This document shows positions 26,809-33,861 of a stretch of 64,000 nt of DNA, one piece after another. Both the position numbers and the translations under genes were made by a program. The notes under the pieces are model-generated. The model saw only the letters and a program-made list of their open reading frames with translations. It was not told where the DNA came from and made no database searches. This DNA is from Duganella sp. BJB480. Lineage in GTDB: Bacteria > Pseudomonadota > Gammaproteobacteria > Burkholderiales > Burkholderiaceae_D. Positions within the stretch are counted from its first letter, which is position 1, and every line of letters starts with the position of its first letter. Where the stretch lies: NCBI GenBank assembly GCA_003416985.1, contig QVIN01000005.1, forward strand, positions 558,001 to 622,000. Reading direction: 5' to 3'.

Positions 26809-26840
26809 TCGCGGCTTCTCCGAAAGGGGAAAGTGATGCA

Positions 26841-26931
26841 GGAGAGGTGGATGAGTGGTTGAAGTCGCACGCCTGGAAAGCGTGTATAGGTTCATAGCCT
26901 ATCGGGGGTTCGAATCCCCCTCTCTCCGCCA
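26841..26931 (+). tRNA. tRNA-Ser (GGA)
   Basis: 91-nt class II tRNA with encoded CCA. Acceptor GGAGAGG pairs with TCTCTCC; the anticodon loop CTGGAAA gives anticodon GGA (26875-26877). A long variable arm (GTGTATAGGTTCATAGCCTAT region) and T-arm GGGGGTTCGAATCCCCC are present. An integrase gene ends 68 bp downstream, so its 3' end is the probable attachment site of the adjacent element. Confidence 0.95.
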
Positions 26932-26960
26932 ACGATTCGCAAGTCATTGATTTGCAAAGT

Positions 26961-26991
26961 AAAAAAGCCAGCTTAAACAGCTGGCTTTTTT
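26961..26991. terminator. bidirectional terminator between tRNA-Ser and integrase
   Basis: Stem AGCCAGCT/AGCTGGCT (26966-26973 and 26979-26986) with a 5-nt loop, flanked by A6 on the left and T6 on the right, so it can stop transcripts from both converging genes. Confidence 0.85.
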
Positions 26992-26998
26992 CATTCCA

Positions 26999-28153
26999 TC
27001 AGCCGGTTTTTCGGCCTGGGGATACATTGGGGATAGTTCTGCCGATCATCCCGTCCATTTTCTCCATTTCCAGGTCGTCGTCGCTGCTGCTGATCCACTT
27101 CGCGTAGACCGTGAAAAACATTCGCAGGCCGTGCCCGAGCTGCTTGGCGAGGAAGCCCGGCTTCGCACCGCTCATCAGCCCGATGGTCGCGTAGGTGTGG
27201 CGCATGTTGTACGGCCGCCGGTACCGGACGCCGATCTTGGTCAGCGCCGACGTCCAGAAACTGCGCACGTCAGTGATCTTGGCGTAGGCCCAGGGCGCGC
27301 CGGTCTTCGGATCGTGGAACACGTGCTGGCCAGCGAGGAATGTATGCGCCTTCTGCCGCTCCAGCGCCTCCATCGCCTTGCTGGTCAGTTTGACCACCCG
27401 CGCCTCGAATGTCTTGGTCGAGTCGGTCTCCTCGTCGTAGACGTTGGCGCCCTCGATCAGCATTTCTTTCTTCCGAAAATCGATATTGCCCCAACGCAGG
27501 GCCAGACCTTCGGAAGTGCGCAGTCCGGTGAAGAACATCGTCTGCACGAAGTTCAGCACCTGCTCCGGCCGGTTTTCGCGTAGGTGCGCCAGGATCAGGT
27601 CGACCTCGGCCAAGTCGAACGGATCGGGCCCGGGCTTCTGGTACGGTGCGCGTTCGACTTCAGTGCATGGGTTTTCCGCGATCAGTTTGTCGCGGCGCGC
27701 GAAATCGAACACGCCCTTGATCAGCGACAGTTCGTTGTTCCGGCTTTTTCCACTCTTCCAGGTGCCGGCGTTCAGTGCGGCCAGGATGTCCGAGTAGCGC
27801 ACTTGGTCGATCGGCACGTTCTTCAGGTGCACCTTCCAGAAGTTCTCCAGTCGTGTGCGGTACTGGCGCTTCGTCGAGTCCTTCACGTTGTGCAGCCGGA
27901 TGTAATCGTCTGCTACGTCAAAGAGCAGCGGTGCGTCGGCGGCGGCCACCGCCTGCGCGCGCGGCGAGTGCGGGAAGTACTCCGCATAGCGTTTCACGAC
28001 CCCCTTGCAATGGCGCGTTATTGCATCAGCAGTGTTGGCGTATCCCAGCGCATCGGCCACATCTTTGCCGACGAAATGCGGCTCGCCATCAACATGCACG
28101 ACACGGATGTCGCGGCCTTCAAATTGAAATGGAATCAGTTCGCGCGCGCTCAT
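26999..28153 (-). CDS. tyrosine-recombinase integrase with Bro-N-like N terminus
   Basis: 384 aa. Residues 1-55 (LIPFQFEGRDIRVVHVDGEPHFVGKDVADALGYANTADAI) match the start of phage antirepressor Bro-N domains. An SAM-like core-binding domain follows (about 80-170), then the catalytic domain with R212 (TGLRTSEG), K255, R318 in the box YNMRHT (Tyr in place of the first His), H341 (LGH) and nucleophile Y350 (VYAKWI). It would integrate and excise the element at the neighbouring tRNA-Ser. Its start overlaps the end of the upstream small gene (ATGA). Confidence 0.88.
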   Translation of the reverse strand: MSARELIPFQFEGRDIRVVHVDGEPHFVGKDVADALGYANTADAITRHCKGVVKRYAEYFPHSPRAQAVAAADAPLLFDVADDYIRLHNVKDSTKRQYRTRLENFWKVHLKNVPIDQVRYSDILAALNAGTWKSGKSRNNELSLIKGVFDFARRDKLIAENPCTEVERAPYQKPGPDPFDLAEVDLILAHLRENRPEQVLNFVQTMFFTGLRTSEGLALRWGNIDFRKKEMLIEGANVYDEETDSTKTFEARVVKLTSKAMEALERQKAHTFLAGQHVFHDPKTGAPWAYAKITDVRSFWTSALTKIGVRYRRPYNMRHTYATIGLMSGAKPGFLAKQLGHGLRMFFTVYAKWISSSDDDLEMEKMDGMIGRTIPNVSPGRKTG

Positions 28154-28488
28154 TGTGCTGCTCCTTTCGGTTTGAAGTCCCTGATCATGCCCAACATCAC
28201 CGCGTCGCCGCCGACGTCGGCCACTACTTCCTCGGCCAGCTGCCGCACGCGACCGGACTGCTCGCCCTTGGACAGCAGCGTGCAGAAGATGTCGGCCTGG
28301 CCGAAGCCGGCGGCGGCGCGCGCAAGGATCATGTCGATGTGGGTGCGGAGGCGCGGCGCCGGCTGCTCCTCGGGCGAATAGGCGTAGTGCGCCAGCAGTA
28401 GGAACGAGCCAGCGGCGCTGATGTCGAAGTGCGTGCCGTGGTTGGCGTAGTGGCGCGGCGTGGAGGCACTGATGGGAGTGGTTGGCAT
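28150..28488 (-). CDS. small phage-element protein, unknown
   Basis: 112 aa from the ATG at 28488; the longer frame to 28563 would run through the operator repeat. Moderately conserved-looking C-terminal half (GRVRQLAEEVVADVGGDAVMLGMIRDFKPK) with no recognised domain. It is translationally coupled to the integrase. Possibly an integrase accessory protein, by position only. Confidence 0.55.
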   Translation of the reverse strand: MPTTPISASTPRHYANHGTHFDISAAGSFLLLAHYAYSPEEQPAPRLRTHIDMILARAAAGFGQADIFCTLLSKGEQSGRVRQLAEEVVADVGGDAVMLGMIRDFKPKGAAQ

Positions 28489-28511
28489 ATGGCGTCGATT
28501 AGTTGCAATGG

Positions 28512-28592
28512 ATATGGCCTTGTGCCATTTAACAACTATAAGGCACAAGGCCATATGCGGCAAGAACTATTTTATGCCCTCGTGCCATTTAC
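28512..28592. promoter_or_regulatory. operator repeats between divergent phage-element genes
   Basis: Perfect 15-bp inverted repeat ATATGGCCTTGTGCC (28512-28526) and GGCACAAGGCCATAT (28542-28556), spacer 15 bp. A further partial copy of the left arm and its flank lies downstream (CCTTGTGCCATTTA at 28518-28531 versus CCTCGTGCCATTTA at 28578-28591). It sits between the integrase operon (minus) and the Arc-like gene (plus), the position expected for the repressor's binding sites. Confidence 0.6.
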
Positions 28593-28625
28593 TTTGGGCG
28601 GGTGCTTGGATATCATTGGCCTATT

Positions 28626-29081
28626 ATGGAAAAACCTACCAGAGCAGCTACGGGGCGCGACTCCGACAAATACATCGTGAGATTCCCGCCGGGAATGCGA
28701 GATCAAATCGCCGCGGACGCAAAGCGAAATAATCGGACGATGAATGCCGAGATTGTTGACCGACTCCAGGGCGGGAGTAGCGCCAACTCAGGCGTCACAG
28801 ATGCATTGGCTGCCTATGCGATTAGCCTGGAGCGCGAGATTGAGGAACTTCGAATTCAAAAATCCTCGCTGGGGCTTCAACTACAGACCGCGATCGTCTA
28901 TTTAAAGGGCGGATCGACCGCAAAAGATAAAAAAGTCTCAGTCGCTATCGAGGAGTGGGAAGTCGCAATTGACAATGCTGTGCTCGATTTGGATGAACAG
29001 GGGGGGATCGTTGAGGGAAAGTCCAACCTGATCCAGGAAATAAGAGCCAAGATCAGTGACGCTATCAAGAAGAAAAACTAG
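28626..29081 (+). CDS. Arc-like ribbon-helix-helix repressor
   Basis: 151 aa from the ATG at 28626. Residues 15-52 fit Arc-family RHH DNA-binding proteins (DKYIVRFPPGMRDQIAADAKRNNRTMNAEIVDRL). A helical region with heptads follows (LEREIEELRIQKSSLGLQLQTAIVYL) and a further acidic C-terminal helix, probably for oligomerisation. It is divergent from the integrase operon across a perfect inverted repeat. Repression of that operon and itself is inferred from phage Arc/Mnt paradigms. Base composition is more AT-rich than the chromosome. Confidence 0.75.
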   Translation: MEKPTRAATGRDSDKYIVRFPPGMRDQIAADAKRNNRTMNAEIVDRLQGGSSANSGVTDALAAYAISLEREIEELRIQKSSLGLQLQTAIVYLKGGSTAKDKKVSVAIEEWEVAIDNAVLDLDEQGGIVEGKSNLIQEIRAKISDAIKKKN

Positions 29082-29610
29082 AGTCTATATTGAGCATGCT
29101 GCATAAATATTTGCGAAAGTTGTATGTTCATACCTTTCATTCTTGTTTTTGGTTGGGTACGATAAAGTCCTATACGGTTCCATACTAATTAGTAATGATT
29201 TTATTGTTTTACATTACCAGCATGTCTCAATTGTGACGCAGGGGTATCCAAGGGAGTCTTTTGTTGGTTTTTGTGAGCTTTTGCAAGGTTTTTGCGGAAC
29301 GCTGGAAATTTGGATAAGGCTAGGACGAGTGTAGTAGACTTGAGTCCGGTAAAAGCCTGATGAGGCTTTCGGGTTTCAAAGGTGATTTGGGCAGGGTAAA
29401 GAAAGACAGGAAGGTGCGGACCCCGGGGCGTAGGAACCCCGGGCCGCGCTGCAACAGGCAAGGCCTATTACAGTTGTCGTGCAGACGACTGAGTATAGCG
29501 CGAGTTATACACCAGCGTATAGTGCTTTGGTGTACGGAAATGGCCCATTTTGGACGCCAAGCTATGCTATTTGGTCTTGCTTCTATTCACTTTGTTGAGA
29601 GAGAAGCAAT
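29082..29610. other. AT-richer intergenic region with two hairpins
   Basis: 529 bp with no credible gene. It holds a small hairpin AAAGCCT-GATG-AGGCTTT (29352-29369). A strong GC hairpin lies at 29416-29447: GCGG and CCGC outside, CCCGGGG/CCCCGGG inside, 8-nt loop. Near the right end are repeated GTATA-type elements (GTATAGCGCGAGTTATAC) and an ACACCA/TGGTGT pair about 100 bp upstream of the AlpA-like gene, which may be its control region. Confidence 0.5.
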
Positions 29611-29808
29611 ATGCATATCAAGGATAAATTCCTCAGGCTGCCTGAGGTGATCGAGCTCACCGGTCGCTCGCGCAGTTCGATTTACGCGGATATTCGCGCA
29701 AAACTCTTCCCACATCCAGTACGAATTGGTGCTCGCGCCACGGCTTGGACTGCGTCGTCCATCGCCGCCTGGCAGGCAAACTGCATCCAATCCAGTAATC
29801 GCGTTTAA
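29611..29808 (+). CDS. AlpA-family regulator/excisionase
   Basis: 65 aa: FLRLPEVIELTGRSRSSIYADIRAKLFPHPVRIGARATAWTASSIAAW is the AlpA/phage winged-helix (MerR-like) pattern with the RSSIY recognition helix and the VRIG wing. GAGAGAAG lies just upstream of the ATG. AlpA proteins activate excision or, in Gram-negative phage-inducible islands, the replication operon. That role fits the downstream replication genes. Confidence 0.8.
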   Translation: MHIKDKFLRLPEVIELTGRSRSSIYADIRAKLFPHPVRIGARATAWTASSIAAWQANCIQSSNRV

Positions 29809-29817
29809 GAGACCGTC

Positions 29818-30012
29818 ATGCAAACGACAGTCGACGCCGCCGGGCATCCGGTCGGCGAAGCGCGCCCGCGCGGCCTTGTGCTGCGAGCGCTCGGTAAGGC
29901 TTCGCCCGCCATGTCCAACTCGGATCGCGCTGCACCTCATCGTCACGCGCTGGCCAAACTACGTGCAGCGGTCACCTTTTTGGAAACCGCCACAACCAAG
30001 GAAACCCCATGA
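29818..30012 (+). CDS. small phage-element protein, unknown (64 aa)
   Basis: 64 aa, starting 9 nt after the AlpA-like gene and overlapping the next gene by 4 nt (ATGA), which supports a real operon member. Contains a helical stretch HRHALAKLRAAVTFLETA. No family recognised. Confidence 0.5.
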   Translation: MQTTVDAAGHPVGEARPRGLVLRALGKASPAMSNSDRAAPHRHALAKLRAAVTFLETATTKETP

Positions 30013-30287
30013 CCATTACCAACGCCGCCGACCAGGCCGCCGCCACGATGCGAGCCGAGTTCGCGCAGCAGTATGCCGATGCCGAGCGCAGTGTTGACGT
30101 GAAGAAGAGCGCGCCGCCGGCGCCGCTGGTCGTGCTGTCGGAAGAGGTGACCTTCCTGGCGCGCCAGCTGCGGCAGCCGCCGGAACTGGTTGCCCAGTTG
30201 CTGGTGCTGGCGGAGGTGCGCGGCATGCGCGACGAGCTTAACCAGCGAGCTTTTGCCGCTCAGCTTCGGACAGCTCACCTTCTATGA
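30009..30287 (+). CDS. small phage-element protein, unknown (92 aa)
   Basis: 92 aa, mostly helical and charged (MRAEFAQQYADAERSVDVKK, VTFLARQLRQPPELVAQLLVLAEVRGMRDELNQ). Coupled to the previous gene by an ATGA overlap. Its last 50 bp overlap the convergent gene on the other strand. No family recognised. Confidence 0.55.
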   Translation: MTITNAADQAAATMRAEFAQQYADAERSVDVKKSAPPAPLVVLSEEVTFLARQLRQPPELVAQLLVLAEVRGMRDELNQRAFAAQLRTAHLL

Positions 30288-30444
30288 ATTTCGCAGCGGA
30301 CGTCGCCTCCCGCAATGCCGTACGCATATAGGTAGCGAAGATGTCCGGCGTTGGCTGCCCGCGCAAATCCGGTCGCTCTGCGTACATGATCGAGAAGGCG
30401 AGTTCGCGAATTTTTAGAGCGAAGAGAAGTTGGCTGTAGTCCAT
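30238..30444 (-). CDS. small phage-element protein on the opposite strand (68 aa)
   Basis: Supported by a strong Shine-Dalgarno (AAAGGAAG, 5 nt before the ATG). 68 aa, helical and charged: MDYSQLLFALKIRELAFSIMYAERPDLRGQP, TALREATSAAKFIEGELSEAERQKLAG. It is convergent with, and overlaps by 50 bp, the preceding plus-strand gene. Function unknown. Confidence 0.55.
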   Translation of the reverse strand: MDYSQLLFALKIRELAFSIMYAERPDLRGQPTPDIFATYMRTALREATSAAKFIEGELSEAERQKLAG

Positions 30445-30683
30445 GGGAACTTCCTTTCAAATTGTCGAGTGGAATTAGCAATTTAACACGAAGGAAGGAT
30501 TCCATCGCCGTTCGGAAAAGTTGCCAAATGGCTGCTTGAAATGAATTTTAAGGTGTGGGATACATGGGCGAAAACGTGACTGTAAAACTTGACAGTCCTC
30601 GTCTTGACGGTTTTTAGTAACCTTCGATTTAGCATCACGGGCAGCCGCGCCCCGATCAGCGCGGCATACCAAACGGAGCAAGC

Positions 30684-30923
30684 ATGCTGCAGCACACTGC
30701 GATTGGCCCGGACAATGCCGGCCACTACAAGGTCACCTACAAAACGCCAGGCTGCGACGTGCCGACGGTCGTGTGTGCAGGTATGCGTACCCATGGTGCC
30801 GCCGAGGCCGAGGCCGAGCGGTTGAATAACGCGCAACTGGTGCGCGAGAAGATTTTGCAGGCTGATGCGCTGGCACGCGGGCTGTACGGCGTATATCCGG
30901 ATCTGGAGCAAGCCGCCGCATGA
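30684..30923 (+). CDS. small phage-element protein, unknown (79 aa)
   Basis: 79 aa preceded by GGAG. It overlaps the start of the replication gene by 4 nt (ATGA), so it belongs to that operon. Sequence VTYKTPGCDVPTVVCAGMRTHGAAEAEAERLNNAQLVREKIL resembles short phage proteins encoded ahead of replication genes. No function assigned. Confidence 0.55.
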   Translation: MLQHTAIGPDNAGHYKVTYKTPGCDVPTVVCAGMRTHGAAEAEAERLNNAQLVREKILQADALARGLYGVYPDLEQAAA

Positions 30924-32053
30924 GTTCCACGCCGCAAACCGAGGACGGTTACTTGATGATCGCGAACGAGCTGTTGGAGGCCATCCTTGGCTTCGGCTTC
31001 TCGTTGCGCGAGCAGTCGGTACTGTTCACGATCATCCGCAAGACGTACGGCTTCAAAAAAAAGGAAGATGACATGTCGGCTTCGCAGATCGGCGCCCTGT
31101 GCCGGGTGCCGCGCCAGCACGTCACGACGACGTTGAACTTGCTGGCGCTGCGCAACGTGATCACCAAGCGTGCGGGCCGCTACGGCTCGATCATTGGAGT
31201 TCAGAAAAACCACCGGAAGTGGGTTTCGGCCGAACAGATGAAGTCGCTGCCAGCTAGTCCCGAATTGGGACAGGTAAATGACGATCAAGGCAGCGAGGAA
31301 GATCAGAATCAGGCTGTTTCACTAGTCCCAAATCAGGACACCTGTCCCGAATCAGGACTAGTCCCAAATCAGGACAGGGGTAGTCCCGAATCAGGACAGG
31401 TCGATAGTCCCGATTTGGGACACACAAAAGAAAACCTTCAAAAAGAAAACCACCAAAAGAAAGAATCTTGCGCACCGCAAGCGGAACGCGATTTGGTTGG
31501 CGACCTACCAGCAGACAAGAAGAGCCGGGCCAAGACGGGTGCCAACCAGGAATCGCAGACCAAGTTCGAACGCTTCTACGCAGCGTATCCGCGCAAGAAG
31601 TCGCGCATCGCCGCGGAGAAGGCCTTCGCGAAACTGAATCCTGACGAGCAGCTGCTGACGGCGATCATCGCCGGCATCGAGCGGGCCATGACATCGGGGC
31701 AGTGGAGCGATCCGCAGTTCATCCCGCACCCGGCCACCTGGCTGAACGCCGGCGGCTGGCTGGATGAGATCCAGACCGAGTACAGCGCCGCCGAACTGGG
31801 CGTGATCCGGTTGTTCAACGAGAAGCTGGGCGCGCGCTTCGGCGAGGTGCCTGACTCGCCGTTCGTGGAGCAGCGGGCCGCGCTGATCCGCGAGTTCCCG
31901 ACGTTTTCTAAGCGGGAGAATTTCATCGAGGAGTGCTTCGACTGGCTGAGCGACGGCAGCATCGACGTGCCACCAAAGGTCGGCTTCGACTGGATCATCA
32001 GCCGCGCCGGCTTCACCAAAATTCTTGCGGCAAACAACGGGAAATCAGCATGA
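30920..32053 (+). CDS. lambda-O-like replication initiator with internal origin
   Basis: 377 aa. Residues 1-105 match phage replication protein O N-terminal domain, a winged helix that binds iterons (DGYLMIANELLEAILGFGFSLREQSVLFTIIRKTYGFKKKEDDMSASQIGALCRVPRQHVTTTLNLLALRNVI). The middle (about 112-170) is a low-complexity region encoded by the iterons. The C-terminal part (FERFYAAYPRKKSRIAAEKAFAKL) is typical of phage helicase-loader/initiator proteins. It would recruit the DnaB-type helicase encoded immediately downstream, whose start overlaps its stop. Confidence 0.85.
   Translation: MSSTPQTEDGYLMIANELLEAILGFGFSLREQSVLFTIIRKTYGFKKKEDDMSASQIGALCRVPRQHVTTTLNLLALRNVITKRAGRYGSIIGVQKNHRKWVSAEQMKSLPASPELGQVNDDQGSEEDQNQAVSLVPNQDTCPESGLVPNQDRGSPESGQVDSPDLGHTKENLQKENHQKKESCAPQAERDLVGDLPADKKSRAKTGANQESQTKFERFYAAYPRKKSRIAAEKAFAKLNPDEQLLTAIIAGIERAMTSGQWSDPQFIPHPATWLNAGGWLDEIQTEYSAAELGVIRLFNEKLGARFGEVPDSPFVEQRAALIREFPTFSKRENFIEECFDWLSDGSIDVPPKVGFDWIISRAGFTKILAANNGKSA
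31255..31424 (+). repeat. six iterons of a lambda-type replication origin inside the O-like gene
   Basis: Six imperfect-palindromic units of about 16-20 bp, consensus TAGTCCCRAATCAGGACAGG, at 31255-31274, 31323-31340, 31343-31358, 31359-31378, 31381-31400 and 31405-31424. They are translated as alternating PNQD/PESG/PDLG blocks. An AT- and purine-rich stretch (31421-31470) follows directly, the arrangement of the phage lambda origin. Confidence 0.8.
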
Positions 32054-32241
32054 ACTTGTCCGACCAGCACCACCTCGAAGACCACACCGTATCGATCCGC
32101 GCTGAGCAGGCAGTGTTGGGCAGCTTGCTGCTCGACGGCGATGCACTGGACCGGATAGCCGACCTGGAGGCCGCGCATTTCTTCCGCCACGATCACCGCT
32201 TGATCTTCGAAGAGATTCGACGCGTTCCTCGCGGCCGATAA
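32050..32241 (+). pseudogene. truncated replicative helicase (DnaB N-terminal fragment)
   Basis: 63 codons: SIRAEQAVLGSLLLDGDALDRIADLEAAHFFRHDHRLIFEEIRR is the beginning of the DnaB N-terminal domain. The normal protein has about 450 residues; here DnaB similarity stops after EEIRR. The frame closes within ten codons because it runs into the out-of-frame tail of another gene. The ATG overlaps the O-like gene's stop. Confidence 0.75.
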
Positions 32242-32416
32242 TGCCGAGGCCAAGGCGCGCGTTTCGGCCTTTCTCGACAGTCTCGGGCTTCGTCCGTTGG
32301 ATGTCGGCCCGCTGCAGATGGCCCAGGCGCTTGAATCGCTTGGCCTGCTGATGATCGGGCTGGCGAAAAACGGCGCGGGCAGCTTCAACATCGCCATGCA
32401 CGTCGACACCGCCTGA
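32213..32416 (+). pseudogene. 3' remnant of an F420H2/NADP-reductase-like NAD(P)-binding protein
   Basis: A frame shifted from the dnaB fragment reads FDAFLAADNAEAKARVSAF, LGLRPLDVGPLQMAQALESLG, then LLMIGLAKNGAG and NIAMHVDTA before a stop. This matches the C terminus of NADP oxidoreductase, coenzyme-F420-dependent-type proteins (about 200-210 aa when whole). Only about the last 68 residues remain, without a start. It was apparently fused to dnaB by a deletion at about 32213-32222. Confidence 0.65.
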
Positions 32417-32515
32417 AGTCGGGACAAGGGAGTGAGCGGTCGTCACCACGCCCATGATCGCCCTTGACCTGACACACGCCTTAAACGGATGCCAGGCGAG
32501 TTCCATACGAAAGAA

Positions 32516-33157
32516 TCAGGGCCGCTTCAGCTGGTCGATAACGCTTGCCACCTTGGTGGTGATCATGTCGACCGCCGGGCCATTAGCGCCGTGCGGGATG
32601 ATGATATCGGCGTTGCGCTTGGTTGGCTCGATGAATTGCTTGTGCATTGGGCGTACGGTTTCCAGGTACTGGCTGACGACGCTTTCCACCGAACGGCCGC
32701 GTTCGGTGATATCCCTTTGCATGCGGCGGATGAAGCGGATGTCGGAGGCGGTGTCGACATAGATCTTCAGCGACATCATGTCGCACAGGTCCGCGTCGTA
32801 CAGGGCAAACAAGCCTTCGATCACGATCACCGGGGCCGGCTTGACCGGAATGGTCCGGTCGGAGCGGTTGTGAAGCGTGAAGTCGTACTCGGGCATCTCG
32901 ATCGCCTGGCCATTGCGCAAGGCCTGGATATGCTGCACAAGCAACGACCATTCGAAAGCCTGCGGATGGTCGTAATTCTGCTGGGGGCGGACTTCAGGGG
33001 GGAGGTGGGTTTGGTCGCAGTAGTAATCGTCCTGCATCACGACCGAGACCATGTCTGCGCCAAACGCTGCCAGCACTTTCTGGGACACAGTGGACTTGCC
33101 ACTGCCGCTACCGCCTGCGACGCCAATAATAAACGGTTGGAAGGAAATCGTATTCAT
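32516..33157 (-). CDS. udk: uridine kinase
   Basis: 213 aa. P-loop GVAGGSGSGKSTVSQKV near the N terminus, then DDYYCDQTHLPPEVRPQQNYDHPQAFEWSLL, VIVIEGLFALYD and RFIRRMQRDITERGRS. It phosphorylates uridine/cytidine with ATP or GTP in pyrimidine salvage. Length and motifs are standard. It stands alone just beyond the element's right junction, convergent with the remnant gene. Confidence 0.95.
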   Translation of the reverse strand: MNTISFQPFIIGVAGGSGSGKSTVSQKVLAAFGADMVSVVMQDDYYCDQTHLPPEVRPQQNYDHPQAFEWSLLVQHIQALRNGQAIEMPEYDFTLHNRSDRTIPVKPAPVIVIEGLFALYDADLCDMMSLKIYVDTASDIRFIRRMQRDITERGRSVESVVSQYLETVRPMHKQFIEPTKRNADIIIPHGANGPAVDMITTKVASVIDQLKRP

Positions 33158-33358
33158 GCCGAATGATACCGGAACCGCGACTGAACCGACAGGGGTGGGC
33201 TACCCATATGCTTACTTCCCCGCGTTAAGTTGTCTATTTTGTGCCTTTAAGTTGATAACTTCAAAACCGCCGGCTGACGGCAGCTGATTTATTGCATCCA
33301 CCGATCCGCGTTACTTGGTGTGGAAAACGACTTCTCCTAAGACTTCTTAAAAATTTAT

Positions 33359-33387
33359 ATAAGTGCTTATGTAATAAGTGCTACAAT
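33359..33387 (+). promoter_or_regulatory. marR promoter and operator
   Basis: Palindrome ATAAG-TG-CTTAT (33359-33370) is followed by a direct copy of its left half, ATAAGTGCT (33374-33382). This runs into an extended -10 (TGC-TACAAT, box 33382-33387). The predicted start of transcription coincides with the marR ATG (33394), and no Shine-Dalgarno is visible. Autorepression is inferred from MarR biology. Confidence 0.55.
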
Positions 33388-33393
33388 CGCCAC

Positions 33394-33861
33394 ATGAAAC
33401 AAGGACTCGGAACCCAATTACGACATCTGATCGAACTGCTCGACGGAGCGGTTCAGCAATCCTATACGGACGCTGGCCTCGATTACCGGCCGCGCTACAC
33501 GCCGGTGATGCGGGCGCTGGCGCAGCAGCAAAGCGCGACGGTCGGCCAACTAGCCGAACTGGCCGGCATCACCCAACCGGCGGCCACGCAGACGGTGGCG
33601 CTGATGAAGAAGGAGGGCCTGCTGCTGGTGGCCGCCGGCGACGAAGACGGTCGCCAGCGCGTGGTGCGCCTGAGCAGCAAGGGCGAGGCCTTGTTGCCGC
33701 AACTACAGGCGTGCTGGAAGGCGACCAAGCGCGCGGCCGACAGTCTGGATGCGGAGTTGGAGTTTCCGTTGTCCGAATGCCTGGCCCAGGCCATCGCGGT
33801 GCTTGAGCAGCGCTCCTTCGGCGACCGCATCCGCGCGGCGAACAAGAAAGTACGACCTTAA
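33394..33861 (+). CDS. MarR-family transcriptional regulator
   Basis: 155 aa. A winged helix-turn-helix (about residues 35-105: YTPVMRALAQQQSATVGQLAELAGITQPAATQTVALMKKEGLL, wing DGRQRVVRLSSKGEALL) lies between dimerisation helices. Start fixed by the extended -10 immediately upstream. Its stop overlaps the start of the next gene (TAATG), so it probably controls that membrane protease. Confidence 0.88.
   Translation: MKQGLGTQLRHLIELLDGAVQQSYTDAGLDYRPRYTPVMRALAQQQSATVGQLAELAGITQPAATQTVALMKKEGLLLVAAGDEDGRQRVVRLSSKGEALLPQLQACWKATKRAADSLDAELEFPLSECLAQAIAVLEQRSFGDRIRAANKKVRP

Noticed and set aside
29356..29400. CTGATGA followed by a stem and a later GAAA, resembling a hammerhead ribozyme core
   Set aside because: GAAA does not follow the second stem at the right place and no three-way junction can be drawn; the CTGATGA arises from the small AAAGCCT/AGGCTTT hairpin.
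30589..30650. Tandem TTGAC boxes (TTGACA, TTGACG) as a strong promoter for the replication operon
   Set aside because: No acceptable -10 at 16-18 bp from either box; kept only as a possibility.
31255..31424. The repeat cluster as a CRISPR array
   Set aside because: Units are nearly contiguous, palindromic, translated in frame inside an initiator gene and lack spacers; iterons explain them.
26931..32225. GATTCG near both ends of the phage element as an attachment core
   Set aside because: Six bases is expected by chance and it is outside the tRNA; no copy of the tRNA-Ser 3' end was found near 32200.
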